Source: Bacillota bacterium (lineage in GTDB: Bacteria; Bacillota; Sulfobacillia; Sulfobacillales; Sulfobacillaceae). From it: a stretch of DNA of 64,000 nucleotides. The notes under the pieces were generated by a model that saw only the letters and a program-made list of their open reading frames with translations, was not told the origin of the DNA and searched no databases. Made by a program: the position numbers and the translations under genes. The stretch's first letter is position 1. Each line of letters starts with the position of its first letter. Location of the stretch: the NCBI GenBank assembly GCA_021820485.1, contig JAKADO010000001.1, forward strand, positions 19,363 to 83,362, written 5' to 3'. This document shows, piece after piece, positions 44,131 to 53,033 of this stretch.

Positions 44131-44954
44131 TGATGACAATGGATGCGGGCCGCTGGTTGACAGCAGTGAGACAACACCGGCCCTTGGTGCACAACATGAC
44201 CAATTTGGTTGTGACAAACGTGGTTGCCAACGCCTTGTTGGCGTTGGGGGCATCGCCCGTGATGGCTTATGCCCACGAGGAGGTTCAGGACATGGCTCGG
44301 ATCGCGGGGGCCCTAGCCCTGAATATGGGAACCCTCACGCCCGATTTAGTCACAGGCATGATTCTGGCCGGCAAGGCGGCCGAGGAAGCCCATGTGCCGG
44401 TGGTTTTTGACCCCGTAGGCGTGGGTGCGACCCCATATCGTGTGCAGGCGGCCGAGGCAGTGGTCGCCAATTTGCGCCTCACGGTGCTCAAAGGCAATGC
44501 CGGGGAGATTGGAGGCATGGCGGGCGCTGGGGGAACCGTGAGCGGTGTGGATGCGGTGGGGGTTGGCGCGGGTCTCGCCGACGCCATGGCGCTATACGCC
44601 CGCAAACACCAGACTGTCATGGTCGCGACCGGCGAACAGGATTTCGTGACGGATGGCAAGAACCTCTGGGTTCTGAGCAATGGGCATCCGCTGCTGGCAC
44701 GCATCACGGGATCGGGATGCATGCTGACCGGCGTCATCGGAGCGTTCTTGGCAGTCGCGGATAAGGAGAGCGGGGCCCCGACGTTCGCAGAGGCCAGCGC
44801 GGCTGCCATTACCTGCTTTAATATCGCCGGCGAAAAAGCGGCGGAGGGGGCGCAGGGACCCGGAACTTTTGCCGCCCGTTTCTTCGATGCCTTAAGTCTG
44901 CTCGAACCTGACGAGGTGAACCGCATGGCGCGGATCGAGCGCAGGCAGGCGTAG
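44127..44954 (+). CDS. thiM: Hydroxyethylthiazole kinase
   Basis: The 275-residue salvage kinase phosphorylates hydroxyethylthiazole. V-H-N-M-T-N-L-V-V-T-N near the N-terminus, V-F-D-P-V-G-V-G-A-T, K-G-N-A-G-E-I and the active-site T-G-S-G-C-M-L-T are all present. ATG 44127 overlaps the thiD stop by 4 bases. Confidence 0.97.
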   Translation: MMMTMDAGRWLTAVRQHRPLVHNMTNLVVTNVVANALLALGASPVMAYAHEEVQDMARIAGALALNMGTLTPDLVTGMILAGKAAEEAHVPVVFDPVGVGATPYRVQAAEAVVANLRLTVLKGNAGEIGGMAGAGGTVSGVDAVGVGAGLADAMALYARKHQTVMVATGEQDFVTDGKNLWVLSNGHPLLARITGSGCMLTGVIGAFLAVADKESGAPTFAEASAAAITCFNIAGEKAAEGAQGPGTFAARFFDALSLLEPDEVNRMARIERRQA

Positions 44955-44958
44955 CCTG

Positions 44959-45597
44959 ATGAGCGACTTGCGGGACCGTCTGGCACTGTACGTGGTTACT
45001 GATGAACGCGACGATCGGGATTCTCTGCTCAGGGCGTGTGAGGCAGCGCTCCGTGGGGGAGCCGGTGCCATCCAGCTCAGGCGCAAGCACGACAGTGGGC
45101 GATCGCTCATCGAGCTCGGTCGGGCGCTTCGCGACCTCACGGCCGCGTACCACGCGCTCTATATCGTGAATGACCGCGTCGATGTGGCGCTGGCCACAGA
45201 TGCCGACGGAGTACACATCGGTCAGGACGACATGCCCCTGTCGGATGCGCGCCGCCTAATCGGGCAAAAAATTATCGGGGTGTCAGCGGGAACCGTCGAG
45301 GAGGCTCGGCAGGCTATGGCTGAGGGCGCGGATTATCTGGGCATCGGGGCCATATTTGCCACGCCGTCGAAAGCGGACGCCGACATCTCAGGCCTCGAGG
45401 GGCTTCGTGCGATTGCTGAGGCTGTGCGCGGGTGCCCGCTGGTGGCAATCGGCGGGATTGGCGAGGCCAATGCCAATAGGGTACTCGATGCGGGAGCGGA
45501 CGGTCTGGCGGTGGTTTCGGCGGTGATGTCCGCCAGGGATCCGCAAGAGGCGGCACGCCGCCTGCGACAGCGCGTCGCGGCGTGGCGGCGACGGTGA
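44959..45597 (+). CDS. thiE: Thiamine-phosphate synthase
   Basis: The 212-residue TIM barrel couples HMP-PP and thiazole-P. A-I-Q-L-R-R-K, I-V-N-D-R-V-D-V-A-L-A, V-H-I-G-Q-D-D and the phosphate loop A-I-G-G-I are typical. With tenA, thiD and thiM it forms a complete salvage route; the de novo genes thiC and thiG are not here. Confidence 0.96.
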   Translation: MSDLRDRLALYVVTDERDDRDSLLRACEAALRGGAGAIQLRRKHDSGRSLIELGRALRDLTAAYHALYIVNDRVDVALATDADGVHIGQDDMPLSDARRLIGQKIIGVSAGTVEEARQAMAEGADYLGIGAIFATPSKADADISGLEGLRAIAEAVRGCPLVAIGGIGEANANRVLDAGADGLAVVSAVMSARDPQEAARRLRQRVAAWRRR

Positions 45598-45640
45598 CCG
45601 AGGATCGCCGAACCATGGGATTCCCGATGGTCAAGCAGTC

Positions 45641-45666
45641 GAGAGCGGCCAAAATCGGCCGCTCTC
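45641..45666. terminator. Hairpin between convergent thiE and the NCS1 permease
   Basis: Perfect 10-bp stem GAGAGCGGCC / GGCCGCTCTC with a 6-base loop, without a T-run; probably bidirectional. Confidence 0.65.
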
Positions 45667-45678
45667 GCGCCTTAACAA

Positions 45679-47061
45679 CTAGTCAAGGGGGGCGGATGCT
45701 GTTGAGAAGGTTTCCTCTGTTCTTCGGCCAGCCAATAAATAGATCATCAGCGTGACGAAGAATCCTGCCATGTATCCGAGCGACGACACCCGGAAAATAC
45801 CGACCGCTAGGGGCCCGGTGAAAATTGACGTGGCGGTGGTGGCCAATGAGATAGCCGCCCCGATAGCCCAGGCGGTCATGGCCCGAGCAGCGGATTTGTG
45901 CTGGACGTCCATCACGTGGGTGAGTGCCACAGCAGCCCATGGAGCGAGCAAGCAGGCGATGAGGCTCAAAAACGCCTCGAAGGAGTCGAGAAAGTGCTGA
46001 GACACGAGCAGTACATATAGACTGGCCCCTAAGGATATCACAGCGTCCACGCCGATGGTCCGGGACCGTGGGATGGTGATGCCTGCGGCGAGGAGGCTGA
46101 GCCCGGAAGAGTATGCGCACATGATGCCCCCGGCAATAATCCCCACCGCGGTGACCAGCAGGTAGGGAATGGCGGCCCACGCTGGCATCCAGTGCAGCAA
46201 GAGCTGGATGGGGTTGACGGCTGAGGCTAGGGACGGGGCACTGTTGCCGAACAGCACGCCAGCCACCATCAGGGTCCCCGTGGGAATGACAGCGCCCCAG
46301 GCGGCAGCGCGCACCAACCGCGTGTTTGAGATCGAGGAAGGCAGGTAGCGCGTGTAATCTGCGGCGGTGGTCACCCAGGATAGCGCACTGACGGCGATGA
46401 CAATGGTGATGGCGGGGACCACACCACTTAACCACGGGCCGGCCGGTTTGCTGAACACGGCGTGCCATGCGATATGGGGAACGAATGCGAGGAGAACCAA
46501 CAGGGTGAGAAGGCCGAAGACATACGAGATCCATTGTTGGAAGGCCTCGATTAACGCGTGGCCATAGAAGGCGATGGAGAGTTCAAGGAGAGCCGACAAG
46601 GCCAACGACAGGACCAGCCAAGGCGCGGTCATGGGCGTATGAAATCCCCGATGGAGAATGGTGGCCACGGCGTAAGCGGCAATGATGAGCACAACGGTTT
46701 CCCACCCGAGTAGGTTAAGCCACGAGACCAAGGCAATGATCCGGTTGCCGCGGGTCCCGAAATACCGGGCAGAATAGGCCATGGTGGGGAGGCCTGTACG
46801 GCGCCCCGGAAGTCCCAGGTATCCGATCGCCCAAAAAGCTGCGACGCCAACTGCGATGGCCAGTAGGCTCTGCCACAAGGACAGGCCGAAGCTCCACACT
46901 ACGGCGCCGATGACGAGATAGGCGAAAGACAGGTTGCCTGCGAACCACACCCAAAATAAATGACGCGCACCACCATGGCGATGGAGGTCGGGAATGGGTT
47001 CGAGGCCAACCGCTTCGACGGTCCATGGGGATGAGGATTGATTGTCGCCAGGACTCAACAT
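45679..47061 (-). CDS. NCS1-family nucleobase permease under TPP control, likely thiamine-precursor importer
   Basis: The 460-residue, 12-helix protein has L-F-W-V-W-F-A-G-N-L-S near the N-terminus and W-V-T-T-A-A-D-Y-T-R-Y in helix 6, the cytosine/purine permease signature. A TPP riboswitch in its leader and the neighbouring salvage operon argue that it imports HMP or a related pyrimidine (CytX-type), rather than cytosine. ATG 47061 has AAGGAGG 9 bases upstream. Confidence 0.88.
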   Translation of the reverse strand: MLSPGDNQSSSPWTVEAVGLEPIPDLHRHGGARHLFWVWFAGNLSFAYLVIGAVVWSFGLSLWQSLLAIAVGVAAFWAIGYLGLPGRRTGLPTMAYSARYFGTRGNRIIALVSWLNLLGWETVVLIIAAYAVATILHRGFHTPMTAPWLVLSLALSALLELSIAFYGHALIEAFQQWISYVFGLLTLLVLLAFVPHIAWHAVFSKPAGPWLSGVVPAITIVIAVSALSWVTTAADYTRYLPSSISNTRLVRAAAWGAVIPTGTLMVAGVLFGNSAPSLASAVNPIQLLLHWMPAWAAIPYLLVTAVGIIAGGIMCAYSSGLSLLAAGITIPRSRTIGVDAVISLGASLYVLLVSQHFLDSFEAFLSLIACLLAPWAAVALTHVMDVQHKSAARAMTAWAIGAAISLATTATSIFTGPLAVGIFRVSSLGYMAGFFVTLMIYLLAGRRTEETFSTASAPLD

Positions 47062-47127
47062 GTAAAAATTCCTCCTTGCTGTTATAACGAAACGAGCAAG
47101 AGGAGTAGCAGTCCATTCGGGTGAAAA

Positions 47128-47151
47128 CAAAAATGACCCGAACGGGGTCAT
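47128..47151 (-). terminator. Terminator of the minus-strand TPP riboswitch
   Basis: On the minus strand ATGACCCC, loop, GGGTCAT, followed by TTTTGTTTT. It directly follows the aptamer, so this switch acts by premature termination. Confidence 0.85.
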
Positions 47152-47156
47152 CAGCT

Positions 47157-47234
47157 GACACTGTCCTTTGCCAGAATTACCTGGCCAAGTTCAAGGGTTG
47201 GCTTTGGAGCCTCTCAGCGATAGGCACCCCTCAT
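47157..47234 (-). promoter_or_regulatory. TPP riboswitch for the NCS1 permease
   Basis: Minus strand: ATGAGGGGTGCC, CGCTGAGAGG, ACCCTTGAACTTGG, CCAGGTAATTCTGGC, AAAGGACAG. All conserved THI-element parts are present. Confidence 0.93.
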
Positions 47235-47244
47235 GTCCGTATAC

Positions 47245-47273
47245 ACAATAGCGTTATCCGCGCGTTTACGCAA
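47245..47273 (-). promoter_or_regulatory. Candidate promoter for the permease riboswitch
   Basis: Minus strand TTGCGT, 17 bases, TATTGT; transcription would begin just before the aptamer. Confidence 0.45.
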
Positions 47274-47282
47274 CGCGGGACG

Positions 47283-47465
47283 GCAGTTTCCGCGTGGCTC
47301 CGTGGTAACATGACTGGGCATAGGTTATCGTAGAGTGGAATTTGGTGCCCCACCGAGGAGGTTCTGTGGTGACAGGCCGTCTATTGATCGGCGCTCCCGC
47401 CAGCGGAAACGAGAAGACCACCATCACGTTAGCGTTCATTTCGCTCTTGACATCAGCTAAAGCCC
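47283..47465 (+). repeat. Duplicated leader and 5' end of cobB (copy 1)
   Basis: This block closely matches 51550-51728, the leader and first codons of intact cobB, including the sequence before the SD, the GAGGAGG and the double GTG. The duplication therefore included upstream DNA and not only coding sequence. Confidence 0.85.
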
Positions 47466-47960
47466 CGAAATGACCATGGACAGGCGTAGAACTCGCCGCT
47501 TAGGATTAATCTATGGACGAACCACCAGGCCTCTGGGATGAGATTCCAAGTGCAGCGAAAATCTTGCAAAGGGACTGTCTCAGAACGTACCAGGGATTGG
47601 AAAAAAGGCCTCCCCGGCGACGCGTCTGCGTTTGGGCGGGGGATTCCCGGAAAAGTATGTGGAGGATCTCGTCCAACATCCTGACATGATATGGGACCAT
47701 ATGGCCTCTCCCAGAAACATATATCCGCCGCACTCAGCCAATGTCGGGAGTCCGTCGGATAAAATGCGGTCACGAACATCACGCAGGGCAGTGATTTCCG
47801 ATGGTCGGGGCTATTCCCCTGGAAACGGACATGACACCCTCGTTGCAGGAATTATGATACCGCGAGCTTACCGTACTGTCCGACGGGGCCTTCCCATCCC
47901 GCAGTCGGTTTCAAGGACATGCCTATCAAAATCCATCGTGCAAGCAGTCTGGTTGCGGCC
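47369..47960 (+). pseudogene. Decayed, internally deleted and partly inverted copy of cobB
   Basis: From GTG 47369 the product begins like CobB but the P-loop G-N-G-K-T-T is G-N-E-K-T-T, and a TGA stops it at 47473. After about 150 unrelated bases, homology resumes near 47620 with L-G-G-G-F-P-like sequence. Bases 47691-47785 match intact cobB (52581-52675) only as the reverse complement; collinear similarity resumes and fades near 47960. Central cobB (about 780 bases) is missing. Confidence 0.85.
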
Positions 47961-48018
47961 TTGCGCGCCTGGAGATCGCCGTTTCTTTCCTAGAAGCTCT
48001 CTGAAATGTGCATTTAAA

Positions 48019-48312
48019 CAGGCAATCCGTCACCACGAGAACCTCTGGATGGCTGAGCAGCGCAAGATCATCAACTATAATCACCTCGTGGCCAACTGCC
48101 TCATCTTCTTTAATGTCTTCCGGATGACCCAAGGGCTACATACGCTGCAACAAGGCGGCCAAACCTTGGATCCCGAGACCCTGGCGGCGTTAAGTCCCTA
48201 CGGGACGGCCCATGTGAATCGCTTTGGCCGCTACGAGTTGGACCTGACACGGCAACCGCCGCCGGTGAATTACACTTTGCTGGGGGATATGGCCAATCCG
48301 AGCGTCTCCTGA
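48019..48312 (+). pseudogene. C-terminal fragment of a Tn3-family transposase
   Basis: The frame ends I-I-N-Y-N-H-L-V-A-N-C-L-I-F-F-N-V, then L-D-P-E-T-L-A-A-L-S-P-Y and H-V-N-R-F-G-R-Y-E-L-D-L, which is the C-terminal end of Tn3-family DDE transposases. The rest (about 900 residues) is absent, and the frame runs in from the cobB relic. No terminal repeats seen. Confidence 0.7.
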
Positions 48313-48516
48313 TTGGGAATAACTGGCTTGTGATAGTGCTAGAAAAGAATCGTTGCCATACCCTATTAAGCACATGACCAGTTATAAGTGTTTGGAGGAT
48401 TTTTTGGCCGGTGGACTGGGGAATGCTGGCTTCACGGCGAGCGGCCAACGTATCCCCTGCCCGGTTGGATGGCGATGCGCAGAGCTTCCGACGACGCTCA
48501 CGTCGGTTCGCCCGCA

Positions 48517-48873
48517 TTATGTGTCCGAGTCTTGGAGCTGGGAGTACAAGTCCAAGAACACTTTCAACAAGGCGACCCGCACAACGATGTCCTCTTTCCA
48601 GTCGGCTAAGCGCTGGCGTCCCACTGCAGTAATCTGGTAGAGACGGATGGGAGCGCCCGTCGGTCCGGTCATCCACGTGGACTGCAAGGCCGCCTCGGAC
48701 TCTAAATTTCGCAAGAGGCGATATACGTGGCCGTCATCGATCGTCCAGACCGGGGGTAACAGGTTCTTCAGCTCATGGAGCACCGCCCCACCGTGCCGGG
48801 GCTCTTGAGCAATAATCACGAGGATGAAGGCCTCCAAATGTTTCCCGGTTTGATATCCGCGCGAAGAAGGCAT
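48517..48873 (-). CDS. PadR-family transcriptional regulator
   Basis: The 118-residue winged-helix protein has H-L-E-A-F-I-L-V-I-I-A, R-H-G-G-A-V-L-H-E-L, D-D-G-H-V-Y-R-L-L-R-N-L-E (recognition helix and wing) and Y-Q-I-T-A-V-G-R-Q-R-L. Such regulators often repress an adjacent transporter. It is 4 bases downstream of the DHA2 transporter relic on the same strand. Confidence 0.85.
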   Translation of the reverse strand: MPSSRGYQTGKHLEAFILVIIAQEPRHGGAVLHELKNLLPPVWTIDDGHVYRLLRNLESEAALQSTWMTGPTGAPIRLYQITAVGRQRLADWKEDIVVRVALLKVFLDLYSQLQDSDT

Positions 48874-48877
48874 GACA

Positions 48878-49767
48878 TCAATCCTTTCTACTCGTGGAGT
48901 GTGGTTCTGGGGCCGTCAGGGTCCAAAAACCCAGCGCCCCCACAACCAAGGACGCCCCGAAGGCGCCGCGAAATCCCCAGTAAAACCACAGAGCATAGGC
49001 GGGATTGGTCGAGGCGGCATCGAGCCCGAGCAACCCAAGGCCCCAGGCGCGATGCCAATGGACCAGCCCGAATTGCAACAGAGAGCTCAGCCCCACAAAC
49101 CACACCGCCCCCAGCCAATCAAGCCGGCGTAAGGACGCATCCCCGTCTGGCGCAAACCGGGGCAGCAAGCGCCACGAACCCCAGAGTCCCCAGACACCAA
49201 TGGGGAGATTAATCCAGAAAATACTGCGCCAGCCAAACCAGGCGGTGAGATCCCTCCCAGCGGCGGGCCCGCCAAGGTGCCGGCGGCCACCACAGAGCCA
49301 ATCAGGCCGAGGGCTTGGCCCCGTTTTTCTACCGGGAACACCAGGACAATAATCGCCATGACATTGGCCATGATGGTGGCGCCACCCAGCGCTTGAACGG
49401 CTCGGGCCCACACCAAGACCAGAAAACTCGGGCCGAGCGCGCTTAACCCGGATCCGGCCACAAAGGTGGCCATGCCGACCAAGAAGACCTCCCGTCGGCC
49501 CAGCGCATCCGCAACCCGGCCCGTCACCGGCAGTAATCCGGTACTCACCAAGAGGTAGGCCGTCACGACCCATTGGAGCGTTTCGATGGAGACGGCGAAC
49601 TGATGTTGCAGCACGGGCAACGCGACATTAACAACGCTGGCATCCACATTGACCATGAACGTGCCGGTGGTGGCGGCCGCAAAGCTGAGCCATAAGGCTC
49701 GCCCCTCTCGAATGATAGCGCGTTTGGGTGCCCGGGTGGGGGCCGGACTGGGGGTGGACGGCGGCAT
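48878..49767 (-). pseudogene. DHA2-type MFS drug exporter, frameshifted and short
   Basis: From ATG 49767 the frame reads the normal DHA2 N-terminus (F-M-V-N-V-D-A-S-V-V-N-V-A-L-P) to A-G-P-P-L-G-G-I. Near 49249-49251 one base appears lost, since the continuation W-F-G-W-R-S-I-F-W-I-N-L-P-I-G is in another frame ending at 48878. The combined protein would be about 295 residues, well short of the usual 14-helix length. Sequencing error at the frameshift is possible but would not explain the missing C-terminal half. Confidence 0.75.
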
Positions 49768-49902
49768 CTCTTCGTTCCTTCCTAGTGCGTTTGGCCGACG
49801 TATAGAGGCCGACGGCGCTCGAGCGCGAAGCCGTTCCCCCGCAAGGGGACGGTCCGTGTCAGCGCCGTCGGCCCGTATCAACCGGGAGCCCTTGAGGGTC
49901 CC

Positions 49903-50568
49903 TTAGCGATGGCTGCCGAAGAGGGCCATGCGGTTCCGCACAGCATCGATTGCTGCGGGCGGCAGGTCCTGGGCGCCGCCCAAAGCCTTCGCCTGGATTA
50001 TCAGTTCCGCCGCCTCATCAAGGGTGGCCAGTAGGCGAGCTGTGCTCAGGGGGTCTTCATGAAACACTAACGCCCCGTGATTGGCCATCATAATGGCGGG
50101 AAGTCCCGGATGGTCGCGCACGACTTCGATGATAGCGTTGACCGATTGGTCCGACCCGCGCGGAGCCCACGGCACCACGGGTATGGGTTCCGTGACGCCG
50201 AAGCGCAGGAGGGGCTCATAAACCAAGGGAATGGGCTGGTGCGCGACCGCAAAGACGCTGATATGCGGCGCGTGCGTATGGATGACGGCCCCCACCGAGT
50301 GGCGTGCCTCATAGACGCGGGTATGCATCTGAATGACTTCCTGCATGGTGGGATCCATGGTTTCCCCGCGGGTCGAATGGCCGCTCAAATCCAGCACCGC
50401 CAAATCGTCGGTCCGGAGGTGGCCAATGGACCCGCCGCGGGTCATCACGATATGCGCGTCGTCGAGACGCGCGGAAAGGTTGGCGTGTTCTCCGCGGAAA
50501 AGCATCCCGGTATCCGCTAAGAGATGGGCCGCATCCACAATGCGTTGCCGCACCTGTTGTTCCTGCAT
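49903..50568 (-). CDS. Class II aldolase/adducin-family protein (FucA-like)
   Basis: The 221-residue protein has G-N/H-N-L-S-A-R-type (E-H-A-N-L-S-A-R) near the start, H-T-R-V-Y-E, the metal pair V-I-H-T-H-A-P-H and late histidine in M-A-N-H-G-A-L. Such zinc enzymes cleave sugar-phosphate aldols (fuculose-1-P, ribulose-5-P). ATG 50568 follows GGAGGG. The CMD gene lies upstream on the same strand. Confidence 0.85.
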   Translation of the reverse strand: MQEQQVRQRIVDAAHLLADTGMLFRGEHANLSARLDDAHIVMTRGGSIGHLRTDDLAVLDLSGHSTRGETMDPTMQEVIQMHTRVYEARHSVGAVIHTHAPHISVFAVAHQPIPLVYEPLLRFGVTEPIPVVPWAPRGSDQSVNAIIEVVRDHPGLPAIMMANHGALVFHEDPLSTARLLATLDEAAELIIQAKALGGAQDLPPAAIDAVRNRMALFGSHR

Positions 50569-50635
50569 TCGAAGCCCTCCTGTCGAACTATCACTGGTGG
50601 TCGTGATCCCGTATCTTCCGTCCGTCAACCCGAGA

Positions 50636-51007
50636 TTAGTCGAGAGGTCCGAGCAGTGCCTCCAGCCCTTCGAGAGACGCGGACAGCACGGCGGTACCGG
50701 TCATGAACTGCGTTTGGGCCATAATCGCCCCGATTTGCTCGGTCGACAACCCGGCGTTTTGGGCCGCGCGCAAATTGTTTTTGATGCAGAGGGGCACCCG
50801 GGTCGCCAGCGCGGCCGCCAGGTTGACAGCGGCCAACATGTGGGGGTCCAGCGGGTTTTCTTCCCGTAGCGCTTGGGCCGCGGCCCCCTGTGCCTGGACG
50901 AGGTGGGGGTTAATTTCCGCAAGATATCGCCGCAAAACGATTTTGCGACCGAGTTTTTGTTCTTCCTCGGTAATTTGCTGGAGAATTTGCTCCTTGAGCG
51001 TCGCCAT
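50636..51007 (-). CDS. Carboxymuconolactone decarboxylase (CMD)-family protein
   Basis: The 123-residue helical protein has D-P-H-M-L-A-A-V-N-L-A-A-A-L and V-P-L-C-I-K-N-N-L-R-A-A-Q-N-A-G-L-S-T-E-Q-I. The AhpD-like C-x-x-C is reduced to one cysteine, so peroxidase activity is unlikely. ATG 51007 has GGAG upstream. It probably shares an operon with the aldolase. Confidence 0.8.
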   Translation of the reverse strand: MATLKEQILQQITEEEQKLGRKIVLRRYLAEINPHLVQAQGAAAQALREENPLDPHMLAAVNLAAALATRVPLCIKNNLRAAQNAGLSTEQIGAIMAQTQFMTGTAVLSASLEGLEALLGPLD

Positions 51008-51631
51008 GGAATCAATCCACTCCTTTTCGCATAGATCCCGTCGTAGTATGGGTGGTTGGACGACCCTCCATACTGGAACCATCTCGAGTCAGTATACTGA
51101 TATCTACAGTCTACTGCAAGATGCAGTATTATCTATATCCATAACTGTGGGAGCCCTGAGGATGGTAGGAATCCAAGCAACATCTTTTGCCGACAGCGAC
51201 CGCGATGGCGAAGGCCATAGCTCACGCGGTCCAACTCTTGGAGGTAACCGTTGGTCCATCGTTCGGGGTAATCCAATGCGCTAAGAGCGTCGGGTTCCAC
51301 CGACGAATGAGGTCTACCCAGACGCGCCCTTCGGCGTGGTCGCAGGCATCTACGTTGATCCGCCAACGGAAAAGAGATGCTGTTCAGCGTCGGCACGGGT
51401 CGGTTGAGCCCAGAGTCCCGGAGACTTTCTTTGGAAGCACTTCTCTGCGTTTAATGTCGCGATCACTCAGATTGGATGCGCTTCCGTTTTTTCTCTTTTG
51501 CTTCGATTGTCACCATGCGATTCCCACAGGTTTATCCTAGAGCCCGCGGGACGGTAATTTCCGCGTGGCCCCGTGGTATCATGAATGGACATAGGTCGTT
51601 AAATTAGGTGCCCCACCAAGGAGGTTCTGTG
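51008..51631. other. Gap holding the cobB leader; no supported gene
   Basis: The left part has T/A-rich sequence with several TATA-like -10 boxes for the minus-strand CMD operon. The right end (51550-51631) is the leader shared with the decayed cobB copy; no B12 box is seen there, so cobB is not directly riboswitch-controlled. The middle holds no recognised protein. Confidence 0.5.
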
Positions 51632-52996
51632 GTGACAGGCCGTCTATTGATCGGCGCTCCCGCCAGTGGAAACGGGAAGACCACCATCACGTTAGCGTTA
51701 ATGGCGCTCCTGACATCCCAAGGTAAACGCGTGCAAGGGTTCAAAGTGGGACCCGATTATATTGACCCGTCCTTTCATCATCTCGTTACGGGCCGGCCAT
51801 CTTATAACTTGGATATTTGGATGGGCGGAGAAGCGGACGTTCGTCGAACGTTTTTGAGGCACAGTCGGGATGCCGACATCTCGATCATCGAAGGCGTCAT
51901 GGGGTTGTTGGATGGCGTCTCGTCGGACGCCAACTGGGGATCGTCCGCGCACGTGGCCGAAGTGTTGGATTGCCCGGTCCTTTTGGTGCTGGACGTCCAC
52001 GCCATGGCGCGGTCGGCGGCGGCTGTCGTGAAGGGGTTCCAGGTTCTGGCCGGCAATGCAACCATTGCGGGAGTCATCCTGAATCGGGTCGGCAGCGCGC
52101 GCCATGGAGCGATGGTCCGGTGGGCCATTGAGCAGGAGACCGGCGTTCCCGTGTTGGGCTTTCTCCAACACGACGAATCGGTCCTATTGCCCGAGCGACA
52201 CCTGGGACTTGTCACGGCCGAAGAAACGAGGGAAGACAGTCGCCGCAAGCTGGACGTCGCGGGACGGCTGTTGGGGGAGCATTTGGACCTCGATAGACTC
52301 TGGCGCGTGGCGATGGCCGATGAACATCCCGAACTCGTGGACGTATCAGTCCCCCGTGTGTCCCGCTCCGGCAAACGACCACACGTCGCCATTGCTTTCG
52401 ATCGGGCGTTCAATTTTTATTATCCCGCCAATCTGGATTTGTTGACGGCCATGGGTGCCGAGTTGTTGTGGTTTCGACCAACCTTGGGGGAGCGCATTCC
52501 CGCGGGGGCGACGCATCTGTATTTGGGCGGGGGATTTCCGGAAGAGTACGTGGAGGATCTAGTCCAACATTCGGGCATGATGCGCGATATGCGTGACCGC
52601 ATTGTATTGGATGGACTCCCAACCTTGGCTGAGTGCGGCGGATACATGTTTCTGGGGGAGGCCATATGGGTCCATGGGCAGCGATTTCCGATGGCCGGGG
52701 CTATTCCCATGGAAACAGAGATGACACCTTCGTTGCAGGAATTAGGATACCGCGAGCTGACCGTACTGTCCGACGGGGTCTTTCCGTCCGGCAGTCAGTT
52801 TCGAGGCCATGCCTACCATCATTCCAAAATTCGGCGTGCAAGCGGGCTGGTTTCGGCTTATGCGGTCTCGTCGGCTCGCGCGACCATGGCTCCTGAAGGA
52901 CACAGTTCCCCAACCCTTGTGGCAGGGTACAGCCACTTGTATTTTCCCTCCGCTCCGGATGCTGTTCGTGCATGGCTGGAGCGGGAGATGGACTAA
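51632..52996 (+). CDS. cobB: Cobyrinate/hydrogenobyrinate a,c-diamide synthase
   Basis: CobB/CbiA amidates the a and c side chains of the corrin with glutamine and ATP. The 454-residue protein has P-loop G-A-P-A-S-G-N-G-K-T-T, K-V-G-P-D-Y-I-D-P, E-G-V-M-G-L-L-D-G in the synthetase domain, and a C-terminal GATase domain with L-G-G-G-F-P-E-E-Y and L-A-E-C-G-G-Y-M-F-L (nucleophile C) and late G-H-A-Y-H-H. Of two adjacent GTGs, 51632 has the better spacing to AAGGAGG. Confidence 0.95.
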   Translation: MTGRLLIGAPASGNGKTTITLALMALLTSQGKRVQGFKVGPDYIDPSFHHLVTGRPSYNLDIWMGGEADVRRTFLRHSRDADISIIEGVMGLLDGVSSDANWGSSAHVAEVLDCPVLLVLDVHAMARSAAAVVKGFQVLAGNATIAGVILNRVGSARHGAMVRWAIEQETGVPVLGFLQHDESVLLPERHLGLVTAEETREDSRRKLDVAGRLLGEHLDLDRLWRVAMADEHPELVDVSVPRVSRSGKRPHVAIAFDRAFNFYYPANLDLLTAMGAELLWFRPTLGERIPAGATHLYLGGGFPEEYVEDLVQHSGMMRDMRDRIVLDGLPTLAECGGYMFLGEAIWVHGQRFPMAGAIPMETEMTPSLQELGYRELTVLSDGVFPSGSQFRGHAYHHSKIRRASGLVSAYAVSSARATMAPEGHSSPTLVAGYSHLYFPSAPDAVRAWLEREMD

Positions 52997-53033
52997 ACGG
53001 GGGACCAGATGGTCTGGGCTAACAGGAGGTACG

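Noticed and set aside
45683-46534. 283-codon minus-strand frame overlapping the NCS1 permease
   Set aside because: It is an alternative frame of the same strand, rich in H/R/P, and lacks membrane character.
48319-48385. Inverted repeat ATAACTGG / CCAGTTAT after the Tn3 fragment
   Set aside because: Only 8 bases with a 51-base loop and no match to known Tn3 ends; not strong enough to call.
50636-51007. CMD protein as a second selenoprotein candidate
   Set aside because: Its single active-site-like residue is an ordinary cysteine codon and no in-frame TGA occurs.
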